Positions 30,694 through 39,564 of a DNA stretch of 64,000 nt are shown here, piece by piece. Positions within the stretch are counted from its first letter, which is position 1. Each line of letters starts with the position of its first letter. The notes beneath the pieces were generated by a model. It did no database searches, had not been told where the DNA came from, and saw only the letters and a list, made by a program, of their open reading frames with translations. Origin of the DNA: Brachybacterium tyrofermentans (lineage in GTDB: Bacteria > Actinomycetota > Actinomycetes > Actinomycetales > Dermabacteraceae); NCBI RefSeq assembly GCF_014897585.1, contig NZ_JABUXW010000008.1:62001-126000 (forward strand), in the 5' to 3' direction. A program made the translations under genes and the position numbers.

Positions 30694-32951
30694 CCACGTC
30701 CCGCACAGCAGCGGCGGGGGAGCCGGAGGAGGAGCAGGCGAGCCTCTTCGCGGCCCCCGCCGTTCCTGTTCCCGAACCCGCCCCGAGCGACCCGGGCCGC
30801 GACACTGCGGCCCGGGCCTCCGGCCTGCGCACGACCGCCGGGTTCGCGGTCGTCGACGAGCTGCCCGTGGCGAGCGTGCGCCTGGTGGGCGTGCTCCCGC
30901 ACCTGGATCGCCCCTTCGAGTACGCGGTCACTCCGGACACGGCCGCCGCGGCGGCCGGCATGCGGGTGCGCGTGCGCTTCTCCGGCCGGGACACCGAGGG
31001 CATCGTGCTGGGTCGCCACGAGCACGCCTCGACGGACCGGGCGTTGGCGCCGCTGCACCGGCTCGTCTCCGAGGATGTCGTGGTGCCGCCGCCCATGATG
31101 CGCGTCGTCGAGGAGGTCGCCGCGCGGTGCGCCGGCACCGTCGGCGATGTGCTGCGCCTCGCCCTCCCTCCGCGCCACGCCCGCGCCGAGAAGTCCGACC
31201 GCGCCGCGGCCGAGAAGGACGCCGCGCAGGAGGTCGATCCACCGGAGACCGCCCCCCGGGACAGCACAGCGGACGAGCCGGCACCCGACACACCCGACAC
31301 AGCCGAGGCAGCCGAGGCAGCCGAGGCAGACGAGGCAGACGACACGGAGGGCGCAGCCGGGACCGCTGCCGTCCCCACCGAGGCTCCGCCCGAGCCGCGC
31401 CCTGGTGACCGCTACCCGGGCCTGGGCGCGCTGCTCTCCCGGGCCGGGAGCGCCACCGGACCGGTGCCCCGGGCCACGATCACCCTGGACTCGGCGGACC
31501 CCTGGACCACAGTCACCGCCGACGCCCTCGCCGATCTGGGCCCCGAGCAGGGCGCGCTGGTCATCGCGCCGGACCGTCGGGATGTCGACCGGCTCAGCAG
31601 GATCCTCACCGAGCGCGGCATCGGGCACGAGATCCTCGCCGGCACCGAGGGCCCCGAGAAGCGCTATCGCACCTTCCGCCGCATCCTGCGCGGGGCGACC
31701 AGGATCGTGCTGGGCAACCGCTCCGCCGCCTTCGCCCCTGTGCAGGGGCTGGCCCTCGTGATCTGCTGGGACGAGGGCGACGACCTCCTCGAGGAGCCCC
31801 GCGCGCCGTACCCGCACGTGCGCACCGTGCTCCAGTGCCGCTCCCACGAGGAGCGCTGCGCCCTGCTGTTCCTGTCGGCGAGCGACTCGGTGCCGCTGCG
31901 GGCGCTCACGGACGCCGGCTATCTCGCGCGCCTCGATCCGGTCCCGGCCCCGGTGCGCACGGTGCGCCCCCACATCGTCGCCATGGACCAGTACCTGCGC
32001 GACCGCGAGGGAGCCTCGGGGCGCTCGCGCCTGCCGCAGGAGGCGATGCGCGTGATCCGCCGTGGCCTGGAGCGCGGTCCGGTGCTCGTCCAGGTGCCGC
32101 GCTCGGGCTATGTCCCCGCGATCGCCTGCACGTTCTGCGGCACCCGGGCGCAGTGCCCGCACTGCGCCGCCCAGCTCTCGATCGCCGGTCGCAGCGGGCA
32201 CCTGCACTGCCGGGTCTGCGGTCGGCGCGAGGACGGCTACCGCTGCCCGGAATGCGACCGCACGCAGGTGAGGGCCATGGTCATCGGCTCCACCCGCACC
32301 GCGGAGGAGCTCCACCGCGCCTTCCCGGACTCGCCCCTGCGGGTCGCGGGCGGTGCCCATGACACCCTCGCCGACACGGAGGTCCCTTCCGACGCGATCG
32401 TGGTCGCCACGCCCGGCGCCGAGCCCGTGCCGCCGGAGCGCTTCGCCGCGGCGCTGCTGCTGGACGCGGACGCCATGCTGGGCCGGGCGGCCTTCGATGC
32501 AGATGTCGAGGCGATCCGGCGCTGGCGCAATGCGATCGCCCTGGTCCGCACCGCCGAGGACGGAGGAGAGGTGCTGATCGTCGGCACCGCGACCCTGCCC
32601 GCGATCCGGGACCTCGTCGCCCACCGCTCGGGCGCCTTCTTCGACCGGGTCCTCGCGGACCGTCAGGATCTCGATCTGCCGCCCTTCAGCCGGGTCGCGG
32701 AGATCGTGGGCGACAAGGACGCCTGCCGCCTCTTCCTGGAGAGCACCGAGCTGCCCGACGGGACCGACGTCTTCGGCCCCGTCGACCTCGAGGGGCCCGA
32801 CGCCGCGGGCCGGGCCCGCGCCGTGGTGCGCCTGGACCCCCGACGCTCCCGCGAGCTCGCCGACGCCCTCCGCGGCGGAGTCTCCGCGCGGTCCGCGCGC
32901 AAGGCCCGAGGATCGCTGCGCGTGCGTCTCGATCCGCCCGACGTCTTCTGA
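30663..32951 (+). CDS. priA: PriA-like primosomal protein without a working helicase motif
   Basis: PriA restarts replication at collapsed forks. The product (up to 762 residues) has the N-terminal 3'-DNA-binding domain (ASVRLVGVLPHLDRPFEYAV), a long acidic insertion (about 175-235) and a cluster of eight cysteines in four CxxC-type pairs (from ACTFCGTRAQCPHC to YRCPECD) for two zinc ions. The Walker A GxxGSGKT is absent and the DEEH box reads CWDEGDD, as known for actinobacterial PriA. The start is uncertain. GTG at 30663 overlaps the FKBP gene by 31 bases and lacks a Shine-Dalgarno. The PriA core itself begins only near residue 70. The head contains EEEQASLFAA, which resembles a clamp-binding motif. 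Confidence 0.88.
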   Translation: MRPGGGAQALTTSRTAAAGEPEEEQASLFAAPAVPVPEPAPSDPGRDTAARASGLRTTAGFAVVDELPVASVRLVGVLPHLDRPFEYAVTPDTAAAAAGMRVRVRFSGRDTEGIVLGRHEHASTDRALAPLHRLVSEDVVVPPPMMRVVEEVAARCAGTVGDVLRLALPPRHARAEKSDRAAAEKDAAQEVDPPETAPRDSTADEPAPDTPDTAEAAEAAEADEADDTEGAAGTAAVPTEAPPEPRPGDRYPGLGALLSRAGSATGPVPRATITLDSADPWTTVTADALADLGPEQGALVIAPDRRDVDRLSRILTERGIGHEILAGTEGPEKRYRTFRRILRGATRIVLGNRSAAFAPVQGLALVICWDEGDDLLEEPRAPYPHVRTVLQCRSHEERCALLFLSASDSVPLRALTDAGYLARLDPVPAPVRTVRPHIVAMDQYLRDREGASGRSRLPQEAMRVIRRGLERGPVLVQVPRSGYVPAIACTFCGTRAQCPHCAAQLSIAGRSGHLHCRVCGRREDGYRCPECDRTQVRAMVIGSTRTAEELHRAFPDSPLRVAGGAHDTLADTEVPSDAIVVATPGAEPVPPERFAAALLLDADAMLGRAAFDADVEAIRRWRNAIALVRTAEDGGEVLIVGTATLPAIRDLVAHRSGAFFDRVLADRQDLDLPPFSRVAEIVGDKDACRLFLESTELPDGTDVFGPVDLEGPDAAGRARAVVRLDPRRSRELADALRGGVSARSARKARGSLRVRLDPPDVF

Positions 32952-33021
32952 CCCGAGAGGCCGTCCGGGAATCCGAGAGGCCGTCGGGGAAGAAGTCCAC
33001 GGATCGTGCCAGGTCCTCCCG

Positions 33022-33027
33022 TAGTGT
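33022..33027 (+). promoter_or_regulatory. Candidate -10 element of the DASS transporter gene
   Basis: TAGTGT lies 51 bases before the ATG, in a 127-base gap that also contains a short direct repeat (CGAGAGGCCGTC at about 32955 and 32974). Confidence 0.35.
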
Positions 33028-33078
33028 GATCGTCCGCACCTGCACTCCACCGCGATGACGCGATGAAGGGACCACGCG

Positions 33079-34701
33079 ATGCCTACCGACTCCTCGACCC
33101 CACAGAATCCTTCGGGCACCACGATCGATGACCGCGCTGCGCTCTCCGAGGGGGAGCGCGCTCCCGCCGAGGGGGGCCGCACGATCCTCATCCGCCGGCT
33201 CGGCCTGGGCTGCGGACTGGCCCTGGCGCTGATCGTCTACGCGATCATGCCGGCCGACGTCCCGCAGGGGGCGAAGCTCACCGCGGCGACAGCGGTGCTG
33301 ATGGCCGTGTGGTGGATGACCGAGGCGCTGCCGATCCCGGCGACCGCTCTGGTCCCGCTGGTGGTGTTCCCGGTGCTGAACGGGGACGTGGGCTTCGACG
33401 ACGTCGGCGCCTCCTACGGCAACAACATCATCTTCCTGTTCATGGGCGGCTTCATCCTGGCCCTCGCGATGCAGCGCTGGAACCTCCACAAGCGCATCGC
33501 CCTGGCGATCGTCGGCATGATCGGCACCAGCCCGTCCCTGCTGGTCCTCGGCTTCATGGTCGCCACCGGCTTCGTCTCCATGTGGGTCTCGAACACGGCG
33601 ACCGCCGTGATGATGCTGCCGATCGGGGTGTCGGTGCTGCTGCTCGTGAACAAGCTGCGGCTCGAGGACGCCGCGGCGAAGGGCGAGGAGCCGGGGGAGG
33701 GCGTCGACCCGGATCCGACCTCGGACGGGCCCTCGAAGGCGGTGCGCTCGAACTTCGGGGTCTCGCTCATGCTCGGCATCGCCTATGCGGCCTCGATCGG
33801 TTCGCTGGCCACCATCATCGGCACCCCGCCCAATGCCCTGCTCGCCGCCCATATGAGCCAGGACTTCGGGATCACCCTCGGTTTCGGGCGCTGGATGATC
33901 GTCGGCGCACCGATCGCCATCGTGTTCATGGTCATCGCCTGGCTCCTGCTGACCAAGGTGCTGTTCAAGCCCGAGATCACGGAGATCCCCGGCGGCAAGG
34001 AGCTCATCCGTTCCGAGCGTCGGGACCTGGGGAGGATCGGCTCCGGAGAGGTCCGTGTGCTCGCGATCTTCGTGCTCGCGGCGCTCAGCTGGGTGTTCGT
34101 CCCGCTGCTGTGGGATCTGGTGCTCGGCGCGGAGCCGCCGATCAGCGATGCCGGCATCGCCATGGTCGTCGCCCTGCTGCTGTTCGTGCTGCCGGCAGGC
34201 GCCGCCCGCGGGGTGCGCCTGCTGGACTGGGAGGCCGCGGTCAAACTCCCCTGGGGCGTGCTGCTGCTCTTCGGCGGCGGTCTCGCGCTGAGCGCGCAGT
34301 TCAGCTCCTCGGGCCTGACGGAATGGATCGGCCAGGTGACCGAGCTGATCGGTGGCCTGCCGGTGGTGCTCGTGGTGATGGTCGCCGCGGCCGGGGTGCT
34401 GTTCCTCACCGAGCTGACCTCCAACACCGCCACGGCGGCGACCTTCCTCCCGGTGGCGACCGCCGTGGCCGTCGGGATCGGGATCGACCCGATGCTGCTG
34501 GCGATCCCGGTGGCGATCGCGGCGACGTGCGCGTTCATGCTCCCTGTGGCGACCCCGCCGAACGCGATCGCCTACGGCTCGGGGTATGTGCAGATCCCGC
34601 AGATGGCGAAGGCCGGCCTGTGGTTGAACCTGATCGGCATCGTGCTGATCACGGTGACCACGATGACCCTCGCGGTGTGGGTGTTCGGCCTCGTCTACTG
34701 A
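33079..34701 (+). CDS. DASS/SLC13-family sodium-coupled dicarboxylate or anion transporter
   Basis: These transporters carry C4-dicarboxylates, citrate or sulfate, usually with sodium. The 540 residues have about eleven membrane segments and both internal-repeat signatures: SNTATAVMMLPIG with GTPPNALL in the first half, and SNTATAATFLPVA with ATPPNAIAYGSG in the second. The paired SNT and TPPN motifs form the ion and substrate sites. A charged loop (about 195-225) separates the halves. GAAGGGA precedes the ATG. The exact substrate cannot be read. The stop overlaps that of the convergent MFS gene by 7 bases. Confidence 0.92.
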   Translation: MPTDSSTPQNPSGTTIDDRAALSEGERAPAEGGRTILIRRLGLGCGLALALIVYAIMPADVPQGAKLTAATAVLMAVWWMTEALPIPATALVPLVVFPVLNGDVGFDDVGASYGNNIIFLFMGGFILALAMQRWNLHKRIALAIVGMIGTSPSLLVLGFMVATGFVSMWVSNTATAVMMLPIGVSVLLLVNKLRLEDAAAKGEEPGEGVDPDPTSDGPSKAVRSNFGVSLMLGIAYAASIGSLATIIGTPPNALLAAHMSQDFGITLGFGRWMIVGAPIAIVFMVIAWLLLTKVLFKPEITEIPGGKELIRSERRDLGRIGSGEVRVLAIFVLAALSWVFVPLLWDLVLGAEPPISDAGIAMVVALLLFVLPAGAARGVRLLDWEAAVKLPWGVLLLFGGGLALSAQFSSSGLTEWIGQVTELIGGLPVVLVVMVAAAGVLFLTELTSNTATAATFLPVATAVAVGIGIDPMLLAIPVAIAATCAFMLPVATPPNAIAYGSGYVQIPQMAKAGLWLNLIGIVLITVTTMTLAVWVFGLVY

Positions 34702-35912
34702 CGCTGCCGCGGAGAGGGGCGGAGCGTGGCAATCGCCGCCCCCGCCGCGAGCACCACGGCGATCGCGACCGCGGCCACCGTCCCCGGCCAGCCGGCGCCC
34801 TCGTAGACGTGCCCGATGGCCCAGCCCAGCACGCTGGAGCCTGCGTAGTAGGCGAGGTTGTACAGCCCGGTGGCCTGGGAGCGTGCCCCGTCGGAGCGTG
34901 CCCCGGCCCAGCCGCTGGCGATCGAATGCGCGGCGAAGAATCCCGCGGTCATCACCACCAGGCCGAGCAGCACCAGAGGCAGAGGACCGGCCAGCGTGAT
35001 CCCCAGTCCCAGCAGCATCGTCGCCATCCCTCCGAGCAGCACCGGCAGCCGCCCCCGACGGGAGGCCAGCCGGCCGGCGAGCGGAGAGGACACGGTCCCG
35101 CCGAGGTAGGCCAGGAACACCAGTCCGATCAGCCCGGCGGGAAGCAGGTAGGGCGGGGCGCTGAGGTGGAAGGCGAGGTAGTTGTAGACCGCGACGAAGC
35201 CGCCCATCAGCAGGAAGGCGCACGCGAACAGCCCGAGCTGGCCGGGATCGCGGAGAGTCCTCAGCAGGCGCGAGGTGCGGGTCCCTCCGGCCCCCGGCCC
35301 GTCGAGCGAGCGCCCGACACGGCGCTCACGGGGCGCGATGAGCACGAACGCCGTGGCGGCGAGGGCGGCCAGCAGGGCGACGGCGGTCATCCCCGCCCGC
35401 CAGGAGAGCGCATCCGCGACCGGCGTGGCGACGAGCCGGCCCAGCAGACCGCCCACGGTGGTCCCGGCGACGAACCAGCCGGCGGCGATGGCGCGGGCGT
35501 GCTCCTGGACCTCCTCGGAGAGGTACGCCATCGCGAGGGCGGGCACCCCGCCCAGGGCGACGCCCTCGAGGACGCGCAGCGCGAGCACGAGTTCGACGGT
35601 CGGCGCCCAGGCCGCGACGAGCGCGAGCACCGTCGCCGCGGACACCGCGATGACCATGGCTCGCAGCCTGCCGATCCGGTCGCCGACGAAGGACCAGGGG
35701 ACCACCGAGAGCGCGAGGCCCCCGGTCGCGGCCGAGACCGTCAGCGCGGCCTGCTCCGCTCCGATCCCGAGATCGGCGGAGATCAGCTGCAGGATGCCCT
35801 GGGGCGAGTACAGCTGGGCGAAGGTCGCCACGCCGGCGCACAGCAGGGCGACGAGCATGCGTCGGTAGCCGGAGGAGCCGAGGGCGTGGCCCGGTGTGAC
35901 CTGTGCCCCCAT
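34695..35912 (-). CDS. MFS transporter (drug/metabolite efflux type)
   Basis: The 405 residues form twelve predicted membrane segments with the MFS loop motif GDRIGRLRAM between segments 2 and 3 and a second, partial copy (GRLASRRGRLP) between segments 8 and 9. It resembles YnfM-like exporters by general layout. The substrate is unknown. No Shine-Dalgarno precedes the ATG. Instead the ATG is embedded in TGATG with the stop of a 9-residue leader frame, suggesting translation by re-initiation. It is divergent from fmt across a 74-base gap. Confidence 0.88.
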   Translation of the reverse strand: MGAQVTPGHALGSSGYRRMLVALLCAGVATFAQLYSPQGILQLISADLGIGAEQAALTVSAATGGLALSVVPWSFVGDRIGRLRAMVIAVSAATVLALVAAWAPTVELVLALRVLEGVALGGVPALAMAYLSEEVQEHARAIAAGWFVAGTTVGGLLGRLVATPVADALSWRAGMTAVALLAALAATAFVLIAPRERRVGRSLDGPGAGGTRTSRLLRTLRDPGQLGLFACAFLLMGGFVAVYNYLAFHLSAPPYLLPAGLIGLVFLAYLGGTVSSPLAGRLASRRGRLPVLLGGMATMLLGLGITLAGPLPLVLLGLVVMTAGFFAAHSIASGWAGARSDGARSQATGLYNLAYYAGSSVLGWAIGHVYEGAGWPGTVAAVAIAVVLAAGAAIATLRPSPRQRQ

Positions 35913-35941
35913 CAGGTGGGGGTGGTGAGTCGGCAGGGCAT
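35912..35941 (-). CDS. Candidate leaderless leader peptide MPCRLTTPT coupled to the MFS gene
   Basis: The minus strand shows TACAGT, six bases (GGTGGC), then ATG at 35941. The frame encodes nine residues, M-P-C-R-L-T-T-P-T, and stops at TGA, which overlaps the transporter ATG as TGATG. The transporter lacks its own Shine-Dalgarno, so its translation may depend on this frame. The peptide contains one Cys and one Arg and three consecutive Thr/Pro codons (ACC ACC CCC) near the end. Expression is inferred. Confidence 0.5.
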   Translation of the reverse strand: MPCRLTTPT

Positions 35942-35947
35942 GCCACC

Positions 35948-35953
35948 ACTGTA
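35948..35953 (-). promoter_or_regulatory. Leaderless -10 element of the leader peptide and MFS gene
   Basis: TACAGT on the minus strand, exactly 6 bases before the leader-peptide ATG at 35941. Confidence 0.55.
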
Positions 35954-35971
35954 GGCACCCAGGTCGCCCCG

Positions 35972-35977
35972 TAGACT
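35972..35977 (+). promoter_or_regulatory. -10 element of fmt
   Basis: TAGACT lies 9 bases before the fmt ATG, giving a message with a leader of about three bases. It is back-to-back with the MFS -10 at 35948-35953, so the -35 regions of the two promoters overlap. Confidence 0.5.
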
Positions 35978-35986
35978 CGGGCCATC

Positions 35987-36970
35987 ATGCGTCTGCTCTT
36001 CGCCGGTACCCCTGAGGCCGCCCTTCCGTCCCTGCGCACCCTGCTCGACTCGCACCACGAGGTCGTCGGGGTGCTCACCCGCGCCGATGCCCCCTCGGGC
36101 CGCGGGCGAAAGCTCACCCCCAGCCCGGTGACGTCGCTCGCGCGAGAGGCCGGGATCCCGGTCCTGACCCCGCCGACCCTGCGGGTCGCGGCCGTCCAGC
36201 AGCAGATCCGGGAGCTGGCCCCCGATGCCGCTCCGGTGGTGGCCTACGGCAACCTGGTGCCGCAGGCCGCCCTGGACATCCCCACCCACGGCTGGGTGAA
36301 CCTCCACTTCTCGCTGCTCCCGCAGTGGCGCGGGGCGGCACCGGCCCAGCGGGCCGTGCTCGCCGGGCAGCGCGAGACAGGGATGAGCGTGTTCCGCCTC
36401 GAAAAGGGTCTGGACACCGGGGACCTGATCACGACGGCCCCGACCACGATCGGCGAGTTCGAGACGTCCGGCGAGCTGCTGGAGCGGATGGCCGAGGACG
36501 GTGCCGCGGTGCTGCTGCAGGCGCTGGATACGCTCGAGGCCGGCACCGCGACCTTCTCCCCGCAGGATGACGCCCGGGCCACTCACGCCGCGAAGCTCTC
36601 CACCGCCGAGGCCCGCATCGACTGGACCCGCCCGGCCGAGGAGGTCAGCGCCCATATCCGAGGCATGAGCCCCCATCCCGGCGCCTGGACGACGCTGGCC
36701 GGCTCCCGCACCAAGATCCTCGGCGTCGAGGCGGCACCGGAGCACGAGGCGCTCGCCCCCGGGACGATCGCCACCACCAAGCGCCAGGTGCTCGTCGGCA
36801 CCGGCACGCAGGCCATCGCCCTGTCCCGGCTCGCCCCCGCCGGCAAGAGACCGATGCGGGCCGCCGATTGGGCACGTGGCGCGGCGCTCCTCGCCGACGC
36901 CGCGTTCGCGCGAGGGGACCAGGACGAGGATCAGCAGCAGGGCCAGCAGCAGGATGGAGCACAGGCATGA
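35987..36970 (+). CDS. fmt: Methionyl-tRNA formyltransferase
   Basis: Fmt formylates initiator Met-tRNA using 10-formyl-THF. The 327 residues start with MRLLFAGTPEAALPSL, contain the THF-site and catalytic segment NLHFSLLPQWRGAAP and a C-terminal OB-type domain. The last 20 residues are Gln- and Asp-rich, an unusual tail. It overlaps rsmB by 4 bases (ATGA), giving the fmt-rsmB pair common in bacteria. Confidence 0.96.
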   Translation: MRLLFAGTPEAALPSLRTLLDSHHEVVGVLTRADAPSGRGRKLTPSPVTSLAREAGIPVLTPPTLRVAAVQQQIRELAPDAAPVVAYGNLVPQAALDIPTHGWVNLHFSLLPQWRGAAPAQRAVLAGQRETGMSVFRLEKGLDTGDLITTAPTTIGEFETSGELLERMAEDGAAVLLQALDTLEAGTATFSPQDDARATHAAKLSTAEARIDWTRPAEEVSAHIRGMSPHPGAWTTLAGSRTKILGVEAAPEHEALAPGTIATTKRQVLVGTGTQAIALSRLAPAGKRPMRAADWARGAALLADAAFARGDQDEDQQQGQQQDGAQA

Positions 36971-38625
36971 GCGACGCACGACGGGGACCGGGACACGGGC
37001 AGGGTCGCGACGACCGCCGCGACGACCGCCGCGACGACCGGCGCGGGGGGCGACGTGATGACCGCCCGAGCGGGGGCCGCGACGACAAGGGCCGCGAGCG
37101 CTCCGGATCACGCGGGCAGGGCGGCCCGCGCCGCGGCTGGTCCGACTCCCGGCCCTCCGAGCGCGGTCGCCGGTCGACGCCCTCGCGGCAGGTGGCCTTC
37201 GAAGGGCTGCGCCTGGTGCGCGAGGACGACTCGTACGCGAACCTCGTGCTGCCGCGCCTGCTGCGCTCCGCCCGGGTCTCCGGCCGCGACGCCGCCTTCA
37301 CCACAGAGCTCTTCTACGGCTCGCTGCGCGCCCAGGGCCGGCTCGATGCGATCCTCGCTGCCTGCGTGGACCGGCCCCTGGCCGACGTCGACCCGGCGCT
37401 CGTGGACGTGCTGCGACTGGGGGCCTACCAGCTCCTGGACATGACCGTCGCGCCCCATGCCGCGACCTCCGAGACCGTCGCGCTGGCCCGTTCGCAGGTG
37501 GGCGCCGGTGCCGCCAGCTTCGCCAATGCGGTGCTGCGCCGGGTCGGGGCGAAGACCCGTGAGGAGTGGATCGACGAGGTCGCCCCGGACCGGGAGAAGG
37601 ATCCCACCGGGCATCTCGCCGTCGTCCATTCCCACCCTCGCTGGGTGGTGCGCGCTCTGACCGATGCCCTCGCCGGGCACGGACGCTCGCGGGACGAGAT
37701 CGACGAGCTGCTGGCCGCGCAGAACGCCGCGCCCGCGGTCTCGCTCGTGATGCGGCCCGGCCTCACCGACCTCGACGAGCTCATCGACAACGGGGCGAGC
37801 GCCGGCCGGCTCAGCGTCTTCGCCGCCTCCTGGCCCGCGGGGGATCCCGGCGGCATGGACGTGGTCAAGGACGGACGGGTCGCCGTGCAGGACGAGGGCA
37901 GCCAGCTCGCCGCCCTCGCCCTCGCCCTCGGCGCCGACGACCTGGTCCGCGGCGACGACGCCCACTGGCTCGACCTGTGCGCCGGCCCCGGCGGCAAGGC
38001 GGCTCTGCTGGGCGGGCTCACCGTGGGGCACGACGCCGATCTGCTGGCCGTCGAGCTCCAGCCCCACCGCACCGAGCTCGTCGACCGGTCCGTGGCGACG
38101 CTGCGGGAGGCCGGCTGCGAGATCACGACCCTCACCGCGGACGGCACCACGATCGGCGCCGAGATGCCGGGCCGGTTCTCCCGGGTCCTCGCCGACGTCC
38201 CCTGCTCCGGGCTCGGCGCCCTGCGACGTCGCCCCGAGTCGCGCTGGCGCCGCACCCCCGCGGACATCGGCCAGCTCAGCACCCTGCAGCGGACGCTGCT
38301 GGGCTCCGCCCTGGACGCCGCGGCCGACGGGGGAGTGGTCGCCTATGTGACGTGCTCCCCGCACCTCGCCGAGACGCGCCTGGTGGTGGCCGACGTCCTC
38401 AAGGGCCGGGACGACGTCGAGGAGCTCGACGCCCGCGATGCCGTGCGCGCCGGGGTGCTCCCCGCCGCGCAGTCCACCCTCGACCTGGGTGACGGGCCCG
38501 CCGTGCAGCTGTGGCCGCATGTGCACGGCACCGACGCCATGTACATCTGCCTGCTGCGCAAGAACCCCGCCGACAGCTCCTCCGACAGCTACGCCCCCGA
38601 TGTGGAAGGGACCCCGTCCTCATGA
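36967..38625 (+). CDS. rsmB: 16S rRNA (cytosine-967 C5) methyltransferase RsmB with an Arg/Asp-rich head
   Basis: RsmB makes m5C967 in 16S rRNA. The 552 residues comprise a disordered head (about 1-75) full of Asp-Asp-Arg-Arg repeats, a NusB-like RNA-binding domain (about 76-205) and the SAM domain with [31 protein letters not shown] (Cys in PCSG) and [12 protein letters not shown] (second catalytic Cys). The head is longer than in most RsmB proteins and may add non-specific RNA binding (inference). ATGA overlaps link it to fmt and rpe. Confidence 0.95.
   Translation: MSDARRGPGHGQGRDDRRDDRRDDRRGGRRDDRPSGGRDDKGRERSGSRGQGGPRRGWSDSRPSERGRRSTPSRQVAFEGLRLVREDDSYANLVLPRLLRSARVSGRDAAFTTELFYGSLRAQGRLDAILAACVDRPLADVDPALVDVLRLGAYQLLDMTVAPHAATSETVALARSQVGAGAASFANAVLRRVGAKTREEWIDEVAPDREKDPTGHLAVVHSHPRWVVRALTDALAGHGRSRDEIDELLAAQNAAPAVSLVMRPGLTDLDELIDNGASAGRLSVFAASWPAGDPGGMDVVKDGRVAVQDEGSQLAALALALGADDLVRGDDAHWLDLCAGPGGKAALLGGLTVGHDADLLAVELQPHRTELVDRSVATLREAGCEITTLTADGTTIGAEMPGRFSRVLADVPCSGLGALRRRPESRWRRTPADIGQLSTLQRTLLGSALDAAADGGVVAYVTCSPHLAETRLVVADVLKGRDDVEELDARDAVRAGVLPAAQSTLDLGDGPAVQLWPHVHGTDAMYICLLRKNPADSSSDSYAPDVEGTPSS
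37009..37044 (+). repeat. Tandem 12-bp repeat inside rsmB
   Basis: GACGACCGCCGC occurs three times in a row (the third with one change), encoding Asp-Asp-Arg-Arg each time. A related GACGACCG repeat encodes the C-terminal [12 protein letters not shown] of TatA at about 45600-45635. Confidence 0.8.
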
Positions 38626-39308
38626 ATGCCGCGTACTCGACCGATGGCCAGTACATCCACCCCAGCATCCTCAACGCCGACTTCATGGACATCGGCACCG
38701 AGCTCGACAAGATCTCCACCGCCGACAGCGTCCACGTCGACATCATGGACAACCACTTCGTCCCGAACCTCACGTTCGGCACGAGCATGGTCGAGCAGAT
38801 CGTGCGTCGCAGCGCGATCCCCGTGGACGCGCACCTGATGATCGAGGACGCGGACCGCGAGGCCCCCGCCTACGCGGAGGCCGGGGCCTCCTCGGTGACC
38901 TTCCACCTCGAGGCCGCGAGCGCCCCGATCAAGCTCGCCCGCGATCTGCGCCGCAAGAACGTCGAGGTCGGGGTCGCCCTGCGGCCGGCGACGCCGGTCG
39001 AGCCGCTGCTGGACGTCATCGGCGAGTTCGACATGCTGCTGCTCATGACGGTCGAGCCGGGTTTCGGGGGCCAGAGCTTCCTGGAGACCATGCTCCCCAA
39101 GATCCGTCGGGCGCGGCGTGCGATCAGCGAGGCCAACCTCGAGGTGTCGATCCAGGTCGACGGCGGAGTCAGCCGGGAGACCATCGAGCGCTGCGCGGAC
39201 GCTGGCGCCAACGTGTTCGTGGCGGGCTCGGCGATCTACCGTGCCCAGGACGCGGCCGAGGAGATCTCCGCCCTGCGCGAACTCGCGCGAGCTCACACGG
39301 CGCACTGA
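38622..39308 (+). CDS. rpe: Ribulose-phosphate 3-epimerase
   Basis: Rpe interconverts ribulose-5-phosphate and xylulose-5-phosphate in the pentose phosphate pathway. The 228 residues form one TIM barrel with PSILNADF (about 14-21), [15 protein letters not shown] (metal His and Asp), [18 protein letters not shown] and VDGGVSRET. It shares ATGA with rsmB. The next promoter belongs to the riboflavin transporter. Confidence 0.96.
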   Translation: MNAAYSTDGQYIHPSILNADFMDIGTELDKISTADSVHVDIMDNHFVPNLTFGTSMVEQIVRRSAIPVDAHLMIEDADREAPAYAEAGASSVTFHLEAASAPIKLARDLRRKNVEVGVALRPATPVEPLLDVIGEFDMLLLMTVEPGFGGQSFLETMLPKIRRARRAISEANLEVSIQVDGGVSRETIERCADAGANVFVAGSAIYRAQDAAEEISALRELARAHTAH

Positions 39309-39330
39309 GTCTCGACGCTCCGAGCGGGGC

Positions 39331-39336
39331 TATCCT
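39331..39336 (+). promoter_or_regulatory. -10 element upstream of the FMN riboswitch
   Basis: TATCCT in the context GCTATCCT lies 19 bases before the aptamer, so transcription should start near 39343. No good -35 is visible. Confidence 0.55.
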
Positions 39337-39354
39337 TAACCCGTCACGACCAGT

Positions 39355-39472
39355 GACGTGCTCCGGGGTCGGTGAAATTCCGAGCCGGCGGTGACAGTCC
39401 GCGACCCGCTTCGGCGGTGGAGCCGGTGGAACTCCGGCACCGACAGTACAGCCTGGATGAGAGGCGCACGTC
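39355..39472 (+). ncRNA. FMN riboswitch (RFN element)
   Basis: The conserved RFN blocks appear in order: GGTGAAATTCC (39371-39381), GGCGGTGACAGTCC (39387-39400), GGTGGAACTCC (39425-39435) and CCGACAGTACAGCCTGG (39440-39456). The closing helix P1 is GACGTGC (39355-39361) with GCACGTC (39466-39472). It senses flavin mononucleotide and should shut off the downstream transporter when flavins are plentiful. Confidence 0.95.
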
Positions 39473-39519
39473 CTGCATGTCCCAGGGCGCTCTTCGCGCG
39501 CTCCGGATCCATGCCGGAA

Positions 39520-39558
39520 CCCTTTTCCCCCGGAGCCACTGCATCCGACGGCGAAAGG
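39520..39558 (+). promoter_or_regulatory. Possible ribosome-site sequestering hairpin of the riboswitch
   Basis: CCTTTT at 39521-39526 can pair with GAAAGG at 39553-39558, which is the ribosome-binding site of the transporter, through a loop of about 26 bases. No terminator with a T-run is seen, so control is more likely at translation initiation (inference). Confidence 0.35.
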
Positions 39559-39564
39559 ACCGAC

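Noticed and set aside
36990-37100. CRISPR-like or intergenic repeat at the start of rsmB
   Set aside because: The repeat units are 12 bases without spacers and lie in frame inside the rsmB coding region.
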